DNA from: Trichopria drosophilae | Taxonomy: Eukaryota > Arthropoda > Insecta > Hymenoptera > Diapriidae | Reading direction: 5' to 3' | DNA: 64,000 nt | Assembly (NCBI GenBank): GCA_030407085.1 | Contig: CM059587.1 | Coordinates: forward strand, 81,171,001-81,235,000 | In this document: positions 1 to 11,078 of the stretch, in pieces | Layout: every line of letters starts with the position of its first letter | How positions within the stretch are numbered: the stretch's first letter is position 1 | Translations under genes and position numbers: made by a program | The notes under the pieces: generated by a model | The model's input: the letters and a program-made list of their open reading frames with translations, nothing else | What the model was told of the DNA's origin: nothing | Databases searched by the model: none

Positions 1-217
1 TACTGTTCTTCAACTGTTGCTTGAGTGGTGTCCCGATGTTGACGCAGCGGAGGAGAACGGGAATACTCCTCTTCATTTGGCAGTGATCCTGGACAACAAA
101 GAAGCTGGACGGTTACTCCTGGAACACGGCTGTGACGAGACCCTAAGAAATGCCAACGGCGATACTCCATATGACATCGCAATGAGGGTTTTAGATGACC
201 TCAAGGAACACGATTAG
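1..217 (+). CDS. Ankyrin-repeat small protein, copy A1 (3' part only)
   Basis: This is the C-terminal part of a small ankyrin protein, cut by the left window edge. Base 1 corresponds to base 30208 of copy A2, the last base of codon 46, so residues 47-117 are present and end in TAG. The visible part holds one whole ankyrin repeat (ENGNTPLHLA, then LLLEHG) and a degenerate C-terminal cap (NGDTPYDIA). It matches copy A2 closely; a clear difference is AADEN to AAEEN. No stop or frameshift is seen. Ankyrin repeats bind other proteins and have no catalytic role; the partner is unknown. The cluster evidently continues to the left of this window. Confidence 0.85.
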   Translation, partial: TVLQLLLEWCPDVDAAEENGNTPLHLAVILDNKEAGRLLLEHGCDETLRNANGDTPYDIAMRVLDDLKEHD

Positions 218-1806
218 TCATCTGTCGAGATTTGAAATTCGATATAGGATTCAACAAACTGCAAAACCAAGCAACAATGAAGAGTGGAGACGACTCTTAT
301 AGTAGTTTTCGTAACTTGTGCGAGAAATGGAGTTTTACACACATGTTGTGAAAAATAATTTTCAATACAGTATGCGTAAAGTTGAATTTTACGCATCGTT
401 TTCAGTGCGTAAATAATTTTACGCATACTGTATCGAAAATATAACATTTTTAAACACGCCTATGTTTCATATTTATTAATAAACAGTGTTGATAAATATC
501 GAACATAGACAGTCCTAAGCCTGTTGAAAGTGTGAAGGAAAATGTTGTATGTAATAATAATTTATTATTTTTCTTACACATTAAAGAAATATTATTCTTA
601 CTTAAAATTTTCGGCCAACAAAACGTTAATCTTCCTATCAAAAGAGTACACTTTTTGAATCAGATATCGTTACCTAGTAACCATGTTTTGAAATTTGTAT
701 TGTTTTTTAGGTAATTGTACTATATAATTTAAATTATTCGTTTGCAACATGCTTACAGAAAATCCACATGCAAGACAAAAGCTAACACGGCGCTTGCCTG
801 CCGAGCTCGACAAAAGCGTATCATTGTGCGTTTTTTGGCGATTTATCGAAAAATATGAACTACATTATAACTGAAAAGATATATTAACAAAAAAGTTTAT
901 AATTTAAAAAATAACAATTTTAAAACGGATTTCAACTTGATGCGATGATTCACTTCAGAGATGTGAACTCTTAAAAATGATAAGGTCAATGCCCAACAAT
1001 AAATTAAATTTATGAGTTTGTAACTTATATGTGTCTTAATGTGCAGTAATTAAAATCTTTAAATAATTTTGTATTATGTTTCATGCATCAACAAATGAAT
1101 TTTGCGGTACGTGTTCGCTAAATTTCAATACTGTCTAATAATTTTAGACAAGAACATTACAAATGCATGTATATGATTTTTAACTTTGCTTTGTATGTTG
1201 TTTACATTTCTCGGTTGTTATTCTGTTCATTGTCCGCGGTTATTGAAAAACGATACCTTGTTGTTAAATTAATAGACAGTAATCAGTTTCGCGCGAATAT
1301 TCGCTTAGGGTGCATCGTCCGTTTGTATTTTTGCAGCGTGGTGATAAGATTACTCCTTATTGTCCGTTTACAATTATTTACGTTTTCTGGCGTAAGCGAT
1401 CATAAGTGGATTAAATTTTATGATGAATTCCAGAAAAATTATCAAGAAAACCTATTTGTCCATGTAAAGCATATTAACTATGCCGAAATAATTAATGAAA
1501 GTATTAACGCCAATAATAATAATAATAATAATAATAACAATGATGATAATGATATATATATTGTATATATATATATATATATAAAATAATGCAATTCTCT
1601 AGTTGAGAGAAAGCATTAAAATTGTATTTCTTCTTCGCCGCTTATTTTAAACTTTTAATAGTTTAACTATTAATAATCAGAGTTCATGTATAACTGCCGG
1701 GACGAACGGTTGAGTCGCGTAGTGCTCCGGGTGTATTTTGTTTTTCTAAGAGTAATCCGAGGAGTCGATCCGTTTACTCTTAGAAAAAATTAATAATATT
1801 TATAAA

Positions 1807-3318
1807 ATGGGAAAAGACTCTGATGGAGAAAAAAGTGATGATGAGGAATCAACGTACAAATGTTGTTCAAAGAAAAGATACCCTCAATATGTGTGTGTAA
1901 GATGCGGAAGTGTTTCCCATAAAAGTTGTAATGTTAGAGACAAAAAACTGAAAAAAACTATTATTGGTAAAGCATGGATGGTATGTTGTGGAGATAAAAA
2001 TATAGTGTGTACGAACCATGTGTGTGTCAAAACCAGAGATGTAGAAATTGAGGAGAAAAATAATTTAAAATTACAATTGAAGAAACTAACGGAAACAATT
2101 GCGCAAAGAGATTTTGAATTAGAGGCTATCAGAAAGGAAAACAACGGGTTGAAAGATAGAATTAAAAAACTAAATAACGCAGTAGATGATAGCATAAATC
2201 TAGAAAAATCTATTATAGAAATAAACGAAATTGAACCGTTAAAATCCGAAATAATACGATTACAAACACTACTACAACGAAGAGAAACACAACAAAACAT
2301 AAACACAAGTCCTGATATATCCGAAGAAAATGCCAAACAAAGGATATTTTATGAAAAGCAAAGGAATAAAGCTTTACAAGAAGAAATTAATCTATTACGT
2401 GAATTAAACGCTGAAATAAAGGATAAAAATACTTTATTGGTAGAAAAAAATGAAAGACTTACGAATGATTTACAATATGCTAACAACAAGCAGATGATAA
2501 CTTATGCACAGGCTATGGAATCTAATATTTCAAATAGAGTTAAACAGAGAATACCAGCAATAATTATTAAACCGAAAGCAAAGCAAGAGTCAGTACAAAC
2601 TAAAAAGGATCTTATAAGTAAAATTCAACTGAAAGATAAAAATGTTGGTTTAAAGAAAATCTCAATGGTAAACAACGGAGGTATAAAAATTAAATGTGCA
2701 AATATTCAAGATATTACAAAAATGGTTACTGATATAAATCTTAATCTCCATGATAAATATGATGTTCAACAAGAGAAGATGTCAAATCCACTTCTAAAGA
2801 TTGTAGGTATTGAAGAAAACTACAGTATAGAAGATCTTAAAGAAGAACTAATTGCAAGAAATTTTCAAAATACAGAAGATATACAGTTGGAGGTTCAATA
2901 CATAATGTATATTAAAGGGAAAAATACGTACACAGCTTTTATTGAAGTAAATTCTCAAACACATCATAACATTATGGTAGAATCAAAGAAAAGATTATTC
3001 ATAGGCTGGAAATCTTGTCCAGTTTACGACGAGTTTAACTTAAAACGTTGTCAAAACTGTTGTGGGTATAAACACTCAAAGAAGAAATGTAAAAATTCAA
3101 AATTCTGCGAGATATGTGCTGGTGCGCATTACACTGTAGATTGCGATAATAAAACTGTTAAAAAGTGTATAAATTGTAAATTGGCAAACGATCGTTTTAA
3201 GTTACACTATGATATTAATCATAGTACAAGTGATATTGATGCGTGTACCTATTATCAAGAGAAGAAAAAGTATATCATTTCAAAAACTGATTACCCGTTA
3301 GGGTACAATATTTATTAA
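1807..3318 (+). CDS. Non-LTR retrotransposon ORF1: nucleic-acid-binding protein with zinc knuckles
   Basis: This open frame of 503 codons starts at an ATG about 130 bp inside the element. Residues about 19-70 hold a Cys/His-rich cluster (CCSKKR, CVRCGSVSHKSC, CTNHVC) like a PHD-type finger. Residues about 80-250 are rich in Lys, Glu and Leu and look coiled-coil. The C-terminus has three zinc knuckles: CQNCCGYKHSKKKC, CEICAGAHYTVDC, and a third starting CINC. Such proteins coat element RNA and act as chaperones in the retrotransposition particle. The frame is intact although ORF2 is broken. ORF2 follows after about 10 bp in another frame, so it may depend on reinitiation or read-through. Confidence 0.85.
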   Translation: MGKDSDGEKSDDEESTYKCCSKKRYPQYVCVRCGSVSHKSCNVRDKKLKKTIIGKAWMVCCGDKNIVCTNHVCVKTRDVEIEEKNNLKLQLKKLTETIAQRDFELEAIRKENNGLKDRIKKLNNAVDDSINLEKSIIEINEIEPLKSEIIRLQTLLQRRETQQNINTSPDISEENAKQRIFYEKQRNKALQEEINLLRELNAEIKDKNTLLVEKNERLTNDLQYANNKQMITYAQAMESNISNRVKQRIPAIIIKPKAKQESVQTKKDLISKIQLKDKNVGLKKISMVNNGGIKIKCANIQDITKMVTDINLNLHDKYDVQQEKMSNPLLKIVGIEENYSIEDLKEELIARNFQNTEDIQLEVQYIMYIKGKNTYTAFIEVNSQTHHNIMVESKKRLFIGWKSCPVYDEFNLKRCQNCCGYKHSKKKCKNSKFCEICAGAHYTVDCDNKTVKKCINCKLANDRFKLHYDINHSTSDIDACTYYQEKKKYIISKTDYPLGYNIY

Positions 3319-5173
3319 ATTCAACTTTTTGGATCAATTCACTGAAACTAAAATTCAAACCTCTCGATTATCACTTGTTGATATAATTTCCAATTCAAAT
3401 AATATTCTGGAATCAAAACAAACCATTAACTTGTTTCATATAAATATACGCAGTATTGACAAACATTTCAATGAACTTGAAATTATGGTATCAAAATTTT
3501 CGAATCCTGTTGACATAATTGTATGCTCAGAAACGTGGTCTATCTATAATTCAGAAATGTTTGCATTACCAGGCTATTTAACCTATTTCAACAACGGGGA
3601 AATTAATAAAAATGATGGTACTATTGTATATATCCGTGAAAATATCAAACATTCTATAAACTTCATTAAAATTGGAATGATTACTGCTATTGAATTACAA
3701 TTCTTTCAATATTCAAACTTCATTACAAAACTAACTGCTATATACAGATCACCTGCCACTGATGTTTTAGATTTCATTGACAATCTGGAATACTACCTGC
3801 AAGGCTCTGCTAATGAACATATCATTGTTGGAGATATTAACATTGATATATCGGTATCTAATAACATATCGAATGCTTACTTAAATACACTGTACTCAAA
3901 TGGCTTCATTTCTGCAATCAACATCCCAACGAGAGAATACAAGAACTCTAAAACTATTATTGATCATTGCTTTATTAAATCAAAACACAATATGGAACAA
4001 GTTGTTGCTGCGGTAATTGACACTTCTGTTACAGACCATTTTCCAATCCTTATAGCTGTCCCTATTATAAATAGTTGTATATCCGACAATAGACAGTCAC
4101 TTAACGAAGAAATTCTTACAAAAACGAAGATCAATTATAAAAAGTTGCTTGTACTCGCTGCAGAAACAGATTGGAACATAATATGCACAGAATAAAATCC
4201 AGAATATTGTGCTACAAAATTAATAAATCTAATTCAGGAAATAACAAAAAAAGCTACTTTCAACAAAAAAATTAAGATAAAAAAGAAGCGTAAAGATTGG
4301 ATCACAAATGATATAATTAGATTGATCAAGAAAAGAGATTACCTGTATAAAAAAGCCAAGAAACGTAACGATCCAGCACTTATGGACCAATTCAGAAAAC
4401 ACCGGAACATGATAGAAACAGAAATTAACAATATGAAGAGGATCAACTTACAAAACAAGATCGGAATAGGATTGAAATCGCCAAAAAAGATGTGGAAGGC
4501 AGTAAAAGACATACTTCATACAAATAAACGTCAGGAAACAACTATGCCAAAAAAGATTGAAACTGATGGAAAGGTGGTGATTACGGAACATGACCAAATT
4601 GTAAATGAACTATATAATTATTTTGCCACGGTTGGTGAAAAACTAGCACTTAAAATTCCGAATAATAAACGCAACTCGAACATTGTACAAACAACTGAAT
4701 CAATATTTCTAAGCCCAGTTGATGAAAATGAGATTGGAATATTAATTGCAGAAATGAAAGATAATAAATCTCCAGGATTAGATGGAATTACGAACTCGGT
4801 ATTGAAAACTATTGCCTGATATACATTTGTAGAGCGTTATGTCATTTATTTAATTTATGTTTTGAAACTGGTTACTGTCCCTCGAGTTTCAAAATCGCTA
4901 AAATAACACCTTTATTCAAATCAGGTGAGAGGCACAAAGTAAGCAATTATAGACCAATCTCTTTAATTTCTAACATTGCAAAGTTATTTGAAAAATGCTT
5001 GAAAAATAGAATAATGTTATTTTTAACTAATCATAACATCCTTAATAATAGTCAATATGGGTTTAGAAACGGACGATCTACATCAGATGCGATAGCAAGA
5101 GCAATGAAAACGTTGCATGCAGCCTTGGACAAAGGTGAACCAATTATAGATGTCTTCATTGACTTAGCGAAGG

Positions 5174-5493
5174 TGTTGACTATTCTCAACTTAGGAACCG
5201 GGCAGTAATAAAAGGAAACGACGTATTTGTGAAGCTTTACTTTTAATTGCGAAACAAAAAGAACTTTTACGGTTTACAAAAAAATTATCGCCGAGGCTTT
5301 CGCTATAACGTATGCCGCATAACTGCGCGCCGTGTTTCTCAAATTCGACAACACGCATACACGCGTACCTGTGTATATGTGCGGCTTACCGGCGATGACA
5401 ACAATCTTATTGTTGTCGAACGAAATGAAATAGTCGCGAAAGTGTAAAAGCATGAGGATACAATACATGCAAATTATTATTTAATATTCAACA
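5174..5493 (-). repeat. Copia 3' LTR
   Basis: This is the 320-bp repeat at the 3' end of the minus-strand element, with TGTTGA/TCAACA termini. It lies directly beside the GAAGG target duplication at 5169-5173. Confidence 0.95.
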
Positions 5494-5505
5494 TCTCCCC
5501 GGCTT
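5494..5505 (-). promoter_or_regulatory. Copia polypurine tract
   Basis: On the minus strand the bases just before the 3' LTR read CCGGGGAGAT. This is a purine-rich stretch in the position expected for plus-strand DNA priming. Confidence 0.6.
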
Positions 5506-5688
5506 GCATACTCTTCGCGACTTATCATACCTAGTTTCTCTCTTAAAAATAAAAATCGAACTCTCGGGAACGGTTTTGTGAATATATCCGCGATTTGGTC
5601 GGTTGTTGGTATGTACTCGACGTTTAATTCGCCACTTTCGACTTTTTCGCGAATATAATGGTAACGGACGTCGATGTGTTTTGTACGC

Positions 5689-8600
5689 TTATGAAATTAA
5701 CGCATAACCCGTCACGGACTGCCTAGTATTTACATCGCCTGCGTAATCGGAATCTGAGAAATCTATTAACTGTGTATCTTCGCGCGCGGAATAAACTATT
5801 CCAACATCTATTGAACTTAACAAATACCGAAAAATACGTTTGACAGCTTGCCAGTGGCTACTATCGTGCTTGTTTAAGAACTGACTAACTTTGTTTACGG
5901 CGTAAGAAATGTCCGGTCGCGAAACTATAGCGATAAACATTAATGATCCGACTGCCTCACGATACGGCACATCGTTCAATTTTTGACCGTCATCGCGTAC
6001 CTTGTACAACGTCGCGTTAGGATCTGCTGGGATGCAGACAGGTCTCGCGTCTTCCATTTGGAAATTTTTAATCACTTTCATCGCATACGCTTGCTGGTGA
6101 ATCAACATGCTTTTTCGCTCTCGATTTCGCTCTATTTGCACACCCACAAAACAGATTGACTTTCCGACTTTTATTACAAATGATTCGCTCAACGCGTCGT
6201 TCACGACCTTCAATGCTTCTAGCGACCTTGAAGCCACGAGACCGTCGTCTACGAAAATTGCAACAAACACTTTGCTACCGCAGATTTCACCACCGAAAAT
6301 ACACTTTTCTGTCTCGTACTGCCTAAGACCGAGTTTTGTTAGAACGTTGCTGAATTTTTCATTCCAGCAACGTGCGGCCTGCTTTAGGCCATATAACGAC
6401 TTCGATAATTTGCACACCATTCCGCGTTCACTTTTATCAACTTGAACTCCATCGGGAACTTCCATAAAAATGTCCTCCTTCAATTCGCCGTAGAGGAACG
6501 CGGTTTTGACGTCGAACTGTGTCAATTCCATATCCAATTGCGCAACCGTCGCCAAAAACACGCGCAAGGAGTCGTATCTGATCACCGGGGCGAAGGTCTC
6601 CTGATAGTCGAATCCCTCGACTTGCTTAAATCCTCGCGCGCAAAGTCTCGCTTTAAATCTCAGCACTTCGTTATTCTCACCTCGGACGACCTTGAAGACC
6701 CATTTCGAGTCGATCGGTCTCATTTTTGGACTTCTTGTCACAAGAGTCCATGTTTTGTTTTCGCAATGCGACTCGATCTCTGCGTTGATCGCTTTCTTCC
6801 AGTCATTCGCTTGGGGCCCACTGACTGCTTCTTCATACGTCGTCGGCAGGTACTCAACGAAACTCGCTTGATACCGATCGATCGGAGGAAGCGTCGAGCG
6901 ATCTCTGAGAACTCGTCGCCGTTCTGGACTTACGTTTTCTATCTCCTGTTTTGGTTCATCGACTTCCTGGTAATCTACGTGTTCTTGAGTATCGGTTGAT
7001 GTGTCACTTGATGATCCAGGGAAGATCAATTCATTACATGGTGTCTCAAGGGAAGATTCGAAACCATTATCGCCTTGTTCGTTGAAAATTACATCCCTTG
7101 ACACAGTAACGGTTCTTGAGGACGGGTTGAATAAGCGGTAATTTTTCGAATTGTTCTGATATCCAACGAAAATCACTTTTACGGATTTCGCATCCAATTT
7201 CCGACGGAACTGCTTAGGCACATGCATGAACGCTGTTGAACCAAACACTCTTAAGTGTTCAACACTGGGTTTTATGCCGTGCCAGAATTCATAAGGCGTT
7301 GTCTCAGGATGAGATCTGGAGATCGTGAGATTTTGAACGTAGACTGCCGTGTTAACTGCTTCTGTCCACAGGTAAGCTGGCAGACTCTTCGCTTTCAACA
7401 TCGTTCTTGCCGACTCCATAATTGTCCTGTTCGCTCGTTCGCATTTGCCGTTTTGCTGTGGACAATATGGAGCAGAATAGGAACTTACTATGCCATTGTC
7501 GGCCAAGAAGTGTTTCACGTCCTCGTTGAAATATTCTTTTCCATTGTCTGACCTAACCTCTTTAATCGATCGACCGAATTGGTTTCGCACTAATTTTGCA
7601 AATTCTTTTATTTTAACTGAAACTTCCGATTTTTGTCGAAGGAAATAAACAGTTCGAAAACCTGACGCCTCGTCAATGAATGTAATGAAATATTTCGAAC
7701 CGTTCAAGGATTCCACTGAAATCGGACCACATACATCAGTGTGAATGAACTCCCCGACTCCCCACTGTTTCTTCGTAACAGCTGTTTTGAATGGGAGACG
7801 ATGAGATTTGCCAAGCTGACACGCGTCGCAAAAGAATTCATCGACATCCGACAGCGTTGCACCTTTGATTCGACCTTGGCTTATCATTCTGCGAAGACCA
7901 GCGGTGTTCAAATGCGCGAATCTCTCGTGCCACCGTTTCTAACTGCACATCGAATTGGACACCTCACTTGAATCACACGCGTCACGTTCCGCGGTTACGA
8001 AAAACATGCGGCAAACATTATTCGACTGTATCGCACCTTCAGCAAGAGTTTTGTTATCTTTGCGAAAAATGACTTTGTTACCGCGATAATTCACTTCGTA
8101 ACCCTTCGAGATGCACGCACCGACGGAGAAAAGGTTCTTTCGGAGTTCTGGTACGTATAACACATCTTCGATTATCGACGAATACCACTTGCCATTCACG
8201 GCTTTGTTTATTTTGATGCTCCCCGTCCCAAGTACACGACGCGCACCGTTGTCGCCCAATTCGACTTCTTCACCAGTAGACGGCGAGAATTTTGTGAACC
8301 ACTCGCGCCGAAATGACATGTGACGCGATGCGCCGCTATCCGAAAGCCACGCGTCGTCAACTTCCATCCCGGAAATCTTCTTGGCGACTTCCGCGCTCGA
8401 GTCACGCGGCGCGCCGGCGGCCTTCGATACCATAAAGGCACAATTTTGTGATGATCCGTCTGAGACCTTTTTCTTCTTTTCAGGGCATTCCCACGCAAAA
8501 TGGCCTCTTTTGTGACACGCATAACACTCGACGTTGCCTTTATTTTTCCTCGTCGCTTTACCTTTTTTGACAGAGGTTTTTCCTTTTTCAAAGTTTTTCC

Positions 8601-9225
8601 TTTGATTCGAGTTTGTTGTAGTTAACGCACTTATCGAATCGTCATCGATTCTCTGTCTTGTTTCTTCTTTCAACAGTCGTTCCTGAAGCAATTCTAACGT
8701 TTGCCTTTCCGGATCGACACTATCCCAGGCGGTTCTAAGGGCATTGTAATTTGAAGGAAGACTTGACAAAATTTTAGCCATTACAGTGACGTCCGAAATT
8801 ACTTCTCCGATATCAGCCAACTGCGCGGCCAAATTTCGGATTTTTGCGACAAAGTGAATGATTGACTCGTTTGATTCCATTTTTAATTCATGGAAACGTT
8901 GCGTCATAATCAACTTATTGCTGTCTGATTTCTGCTCGTGAAGGAGCAGTAATCGAGACCACATTTCCTTACCGCTTTTGCATGTGATAACTGTCTCAAC
9001 CTGTGTAGCGTCCATTGCAGATGCTATTATAAATTTGACTTTCGCATCGTCCTTTTTCCATGTTTTTAGGGCTGCCGCATCGACTTCTTCGGGTTTGACT
9101 CTCGTACCGTCTACTATATCCTCGATGCCAAGAGCTGCAAAAATGGCGGACACTTGAAATTTCCAGGCTTGGAAATGTGTACCGTCGAATTTCTCGATGT
9201 TCTTTGCGGAAAATGTATCCGACAT
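5689..9225 (-). pseudogene. Copia gag-pol polyprotein, interrupted
   Basis: The ATG at 9225 is chosen over the longer open frame because that frame would start at a TTG. The gag region has the UBN2-type signature and a CCHC knuckle (CYACHKRGHFAWEC). The protease has LSDSGASRHM. The integrase zinc region and core follow (HTDVCGP, SDNGKEY, then QQNGKCERANR), then the reverse transcriptase with IFVDDGLVAS. A single in-frame TAG lies at 7939-7941, just before the pre-integrase motif WHERFAHLN, and the same frame continues after it. At 5689 the frame stops inside RNase H. The RNase H C-terminal motif (KHIDVRYHYIREKV) lies just downstream to about 5497, so an internal piece of RNase H is missing. 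Confidence 0.92.
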
Positions 9226-9398
9226 CCTTATGATAAATTCAGAGTTCTGTGGCAAATTTTATTTCTAACACACGCGTCTCGCGCTCACGAAAGTCGACCG
9301 ATCAATCACTGATCTTGCTTCACCGATAGTTTTAAAAACTACTCGACCGCGTTTCGATTCGATTGCACCGATTTTACTCCCACGCAGGCTTCACGTGC

Positions 9399-9412
9399 CT
9401 GGGCCCATAACC
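9399..9412 (-). promoter_or_regulatory. Copia primer binding site (tRNA-iMet anticodon arm)
   Basis: On the plus strand this reads CTGGGCCCATAACC, which is the anticodon-arm sequence of eukaryotic initiator tRNA-Met. It directly abuts the 5' LTR. On the element's sense strand it is therefore complementary to that arm. Drosophila copia is known to prime from a cleaved initiator tRNA fragment at this region, so the same internal half-tRNA priming is inferred here. Confidence 0.85.
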
Positions 9413-9732
9413 TGTTGACTATTCTCAACTTAGGAACCGGGCAGTAATAAAAGGAAGCGACGTATTTGTGAAGCTTTACTTTTAATTGCGAAACAAAAAG
9501 AACTTTTACGGTTTACAAAAAAATTATCGCCGAGGCTTTCGCTATAACGTATGCCGCATAACTGCGCGCCGTGTTTCTCAAATTCGACAACACGCATACA
9601 CGCGTACCTGTGTATATGTGCGGCTTACCGGCGATGACAACAATCTTATTGTTGTCGAACGAAACGAAATAGTCGCGAAAGTGTAAAAGCATGAGGATAC
9701 AATACATGCAAATTATTATTTAATATTCAACA
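9413..9732 (-). repeat. Copia 5' LTR
   Basis: This is the 320-bp long terminal repeat at the 5' end of the minus-strand element. It matches 5174-5493 except at 9457 (G here, A at 5218) and 9665 (C here, T at 5426). It should carry the promoter, but no convincing TATA box was assigned. Confidence 0.95.
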
Positions 9733-10828
9733 GAAGGCTTTCGATACGATAAGGCATTCGCTTCTGCTTGAAAAACTTATGAGTTATGGCATTAGAGGTA
9801 CTCCTCACAAACTATTGAAATGTTATCTAGAGGACAGACAACAAAAAGTGCAAATTGGTTCTTTCACTAGTGATCTCAGAAAAGTCACCTACGGGGTCCC
9901 GCAGGGAACGGTATTGGGCCCACTTCTTTTTATCATATTTTTAAATGATTTTTTTAATACTAAAATTGACGGCGAAATAATATCTTTCGCTGATGATACC
10001 ACGATTCTATTTAAGGACACTTCTTGGAAGAACTTAATTTGTAAAGTGGAAAAAAATCTGCCTGGTATAATAGACTGGTTTGATACAAATACTTTGACTG
10101 TAAACATTGAGAGAACAAAAGTAATAACTTTCGGATGTTATACAGATAGTATACCAGCACTAAAAAAAATCTCTTTTAATGTAAATAATAAACAGTTGGA
10201 AATACAAACAGTAAACAACGTAAAGTATCTAGGGATAATACTAGACAGCCATTTACGTTGGCACAAACACGTCGATGGAATTGTTAATAAAATGCGATTT
10301 TTACCATATGCCTTCACCAAACTTCGCGAGTATCTCAATGTAGAGTACTTGTATCAAATCTACTATTCATTGTTTAACTCTATTATGAGTTATGCTTTCC
10401 TCGCTTGGGGTAGTGCAAGTAAATATATAATTAAACCATTGGAAATCTTACAAAAAAGCGTTATCAAAAGAATATTGTTTAAAAACAGACTCTTTTCTAC
10501 CGAAAAACTCTTCGAAATTAGCAAGCTACTCGATGTAAGAAAAACTTTTTATTGTGAAGCAATGCTGGCTACCATTAAACTGGGGTTATTCTCACTTGGC
10601 ATCCATCAGTCATTAAATACACGCAGTAAAATGAATTTTACAGTGGTATGTCCACGGAAATTTAAAAAAATTGGTCAACGTGCATTCGATTATATAGGAT
10701 GCAGATGTTTAAACATGCTATCGCTTAGTACAAATTTTCTACACAGATCAAGAAATGGCATAAAAAAAGAAATTGTGGAAAAATTACATGGCATCAATAC
10801 AACTAACTTAGAGAACATTTTACTGTAA

Positions 10829-11078
10829 ATCGGAAAGCTAAATGTTATTAGTCTCTATTTAAGTTAATTTTATTTTTAATTCGTTATATTCTTTTTTTTT
10901 TCTTTATTTTTATTAGTTTTAGTGCAGTTTCAGGCGTTGAACTGAAAATTTTTCAGGTTCGCGGACAAGTAAATTTTTTTTTACTTTTGCGGATGCGTTT
11001 TGAAGAGATGTAAATGATTGTATTACTCTCCAAAAATGTAAAATTGATGATTACCTGAATAAATGAATTTATTATTAT
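10829..11078 (+). other. 3' UTR and tail of the non-LTR element
   Basis: This AT-rich, non-coding stretch between the ORF2 stop and the target duplication ends in an ATTATTAT tail. It holds a T-rich run near 10890-10905. Confidence 0.6.

Larger units (their letters stand above)
5174..9732 (-). mobile_element. Copia-type LTR retrotransposon nested in the non-LTR element
   Basis: This 4,559-bp element on the minus strand has 320-bp LTRs beginning TGTTGA and ending TCAACA. A perfect 5-bp target duplication, GAAGG, flanks it (5169-5173 and 9733-9737). The internal order is gag, protease, integrase, reverse transcriptase, RNase H, which is the Copia (Pseudoviridae-type) order rather than the Ty3/Gypsy order. 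A tRNA-iMet-complementary primer site abuts the 5' LTR and a purine-rich tract abuts the 3' LTR. Only two LTR differences were found, so insertion was recent. Even so, the coding region has a nonsense codon and a deleted RNase H core. Confidence 0.95.
3329..10828 (+). pseudogene. Non-LTR retrotransposon ORF2: endonuclease plus reverse transcriptase, broken
   Basis: The APE-type endonuclease lies in 3329-4195, with FHINIRSI near its start, CSETW, VGDINIDI and a terminal TDHFPI. The reverse transcriptase begins in 4322-4819 (KSPGLDGI), continues through 4999-5208 (YRPISLIS, QYGFRNGRST) and resumes at 9733-10828, with the catalytic SFADDTTILF. Three lesions are visible: a TAA at 4193-4195, after which the same frame continues; a frameshift near 4815-4825; and the Copia insertion at 5173/5174. 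The insertion keeps the frame aligned across its 5-bp target duplication. The part after the insertion is open to its natural stop. No in-frame ATG lies between the upstream stop and the endonuclease, so the true start is uncertain. Confidence 0.87.
1680..11078 (+). mobile_element. Non-LTR retrotransposon (Jockey/CR1-like), split by a Copia insertion
   Basis: The element is flanked by an 8-bp direct repeat, AATAATCA, at 1672-1679 and 11079-11086. The same 8 bp occur once at 31845-31852 in block A2, which is the uninterrupted site. It has a short GC-richer 5' leader, ORF1 with zinc knuckles (1807-3318), ORF2 with an endonuclease then a reverse transcriptase (3329-10828), a 250-bp 3' UTR and an ATTATTAT tail. 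Without the Copia insertion its length is about 4.84 kb, which suits a full-length element. I infer the Jockey/CR1 group from the ORF layout and the reverse transcriptase; a phylogeny could move it within that group. Confidence 0.88.

Noticed and set aside
1167..1589. 140-codon open frame ending in Asn and Tyr-Ile runs
   Set aside because: The end is AAT and AT microsatellite, and the paralogous frame at 31531-31794 starts elsewhere because of an indel. No motif is visible.
5247..5447. 66-codon frame, also at 9486-9686
   Set aside because: It lies wholly within the Copia LTR and is on the strand opposite to the element's genes.
6442..6999. 185-codon plus-strand frame
   Set aside because: It is the antisense shadow of the Copia integrase/reverse transcriptase coding region.
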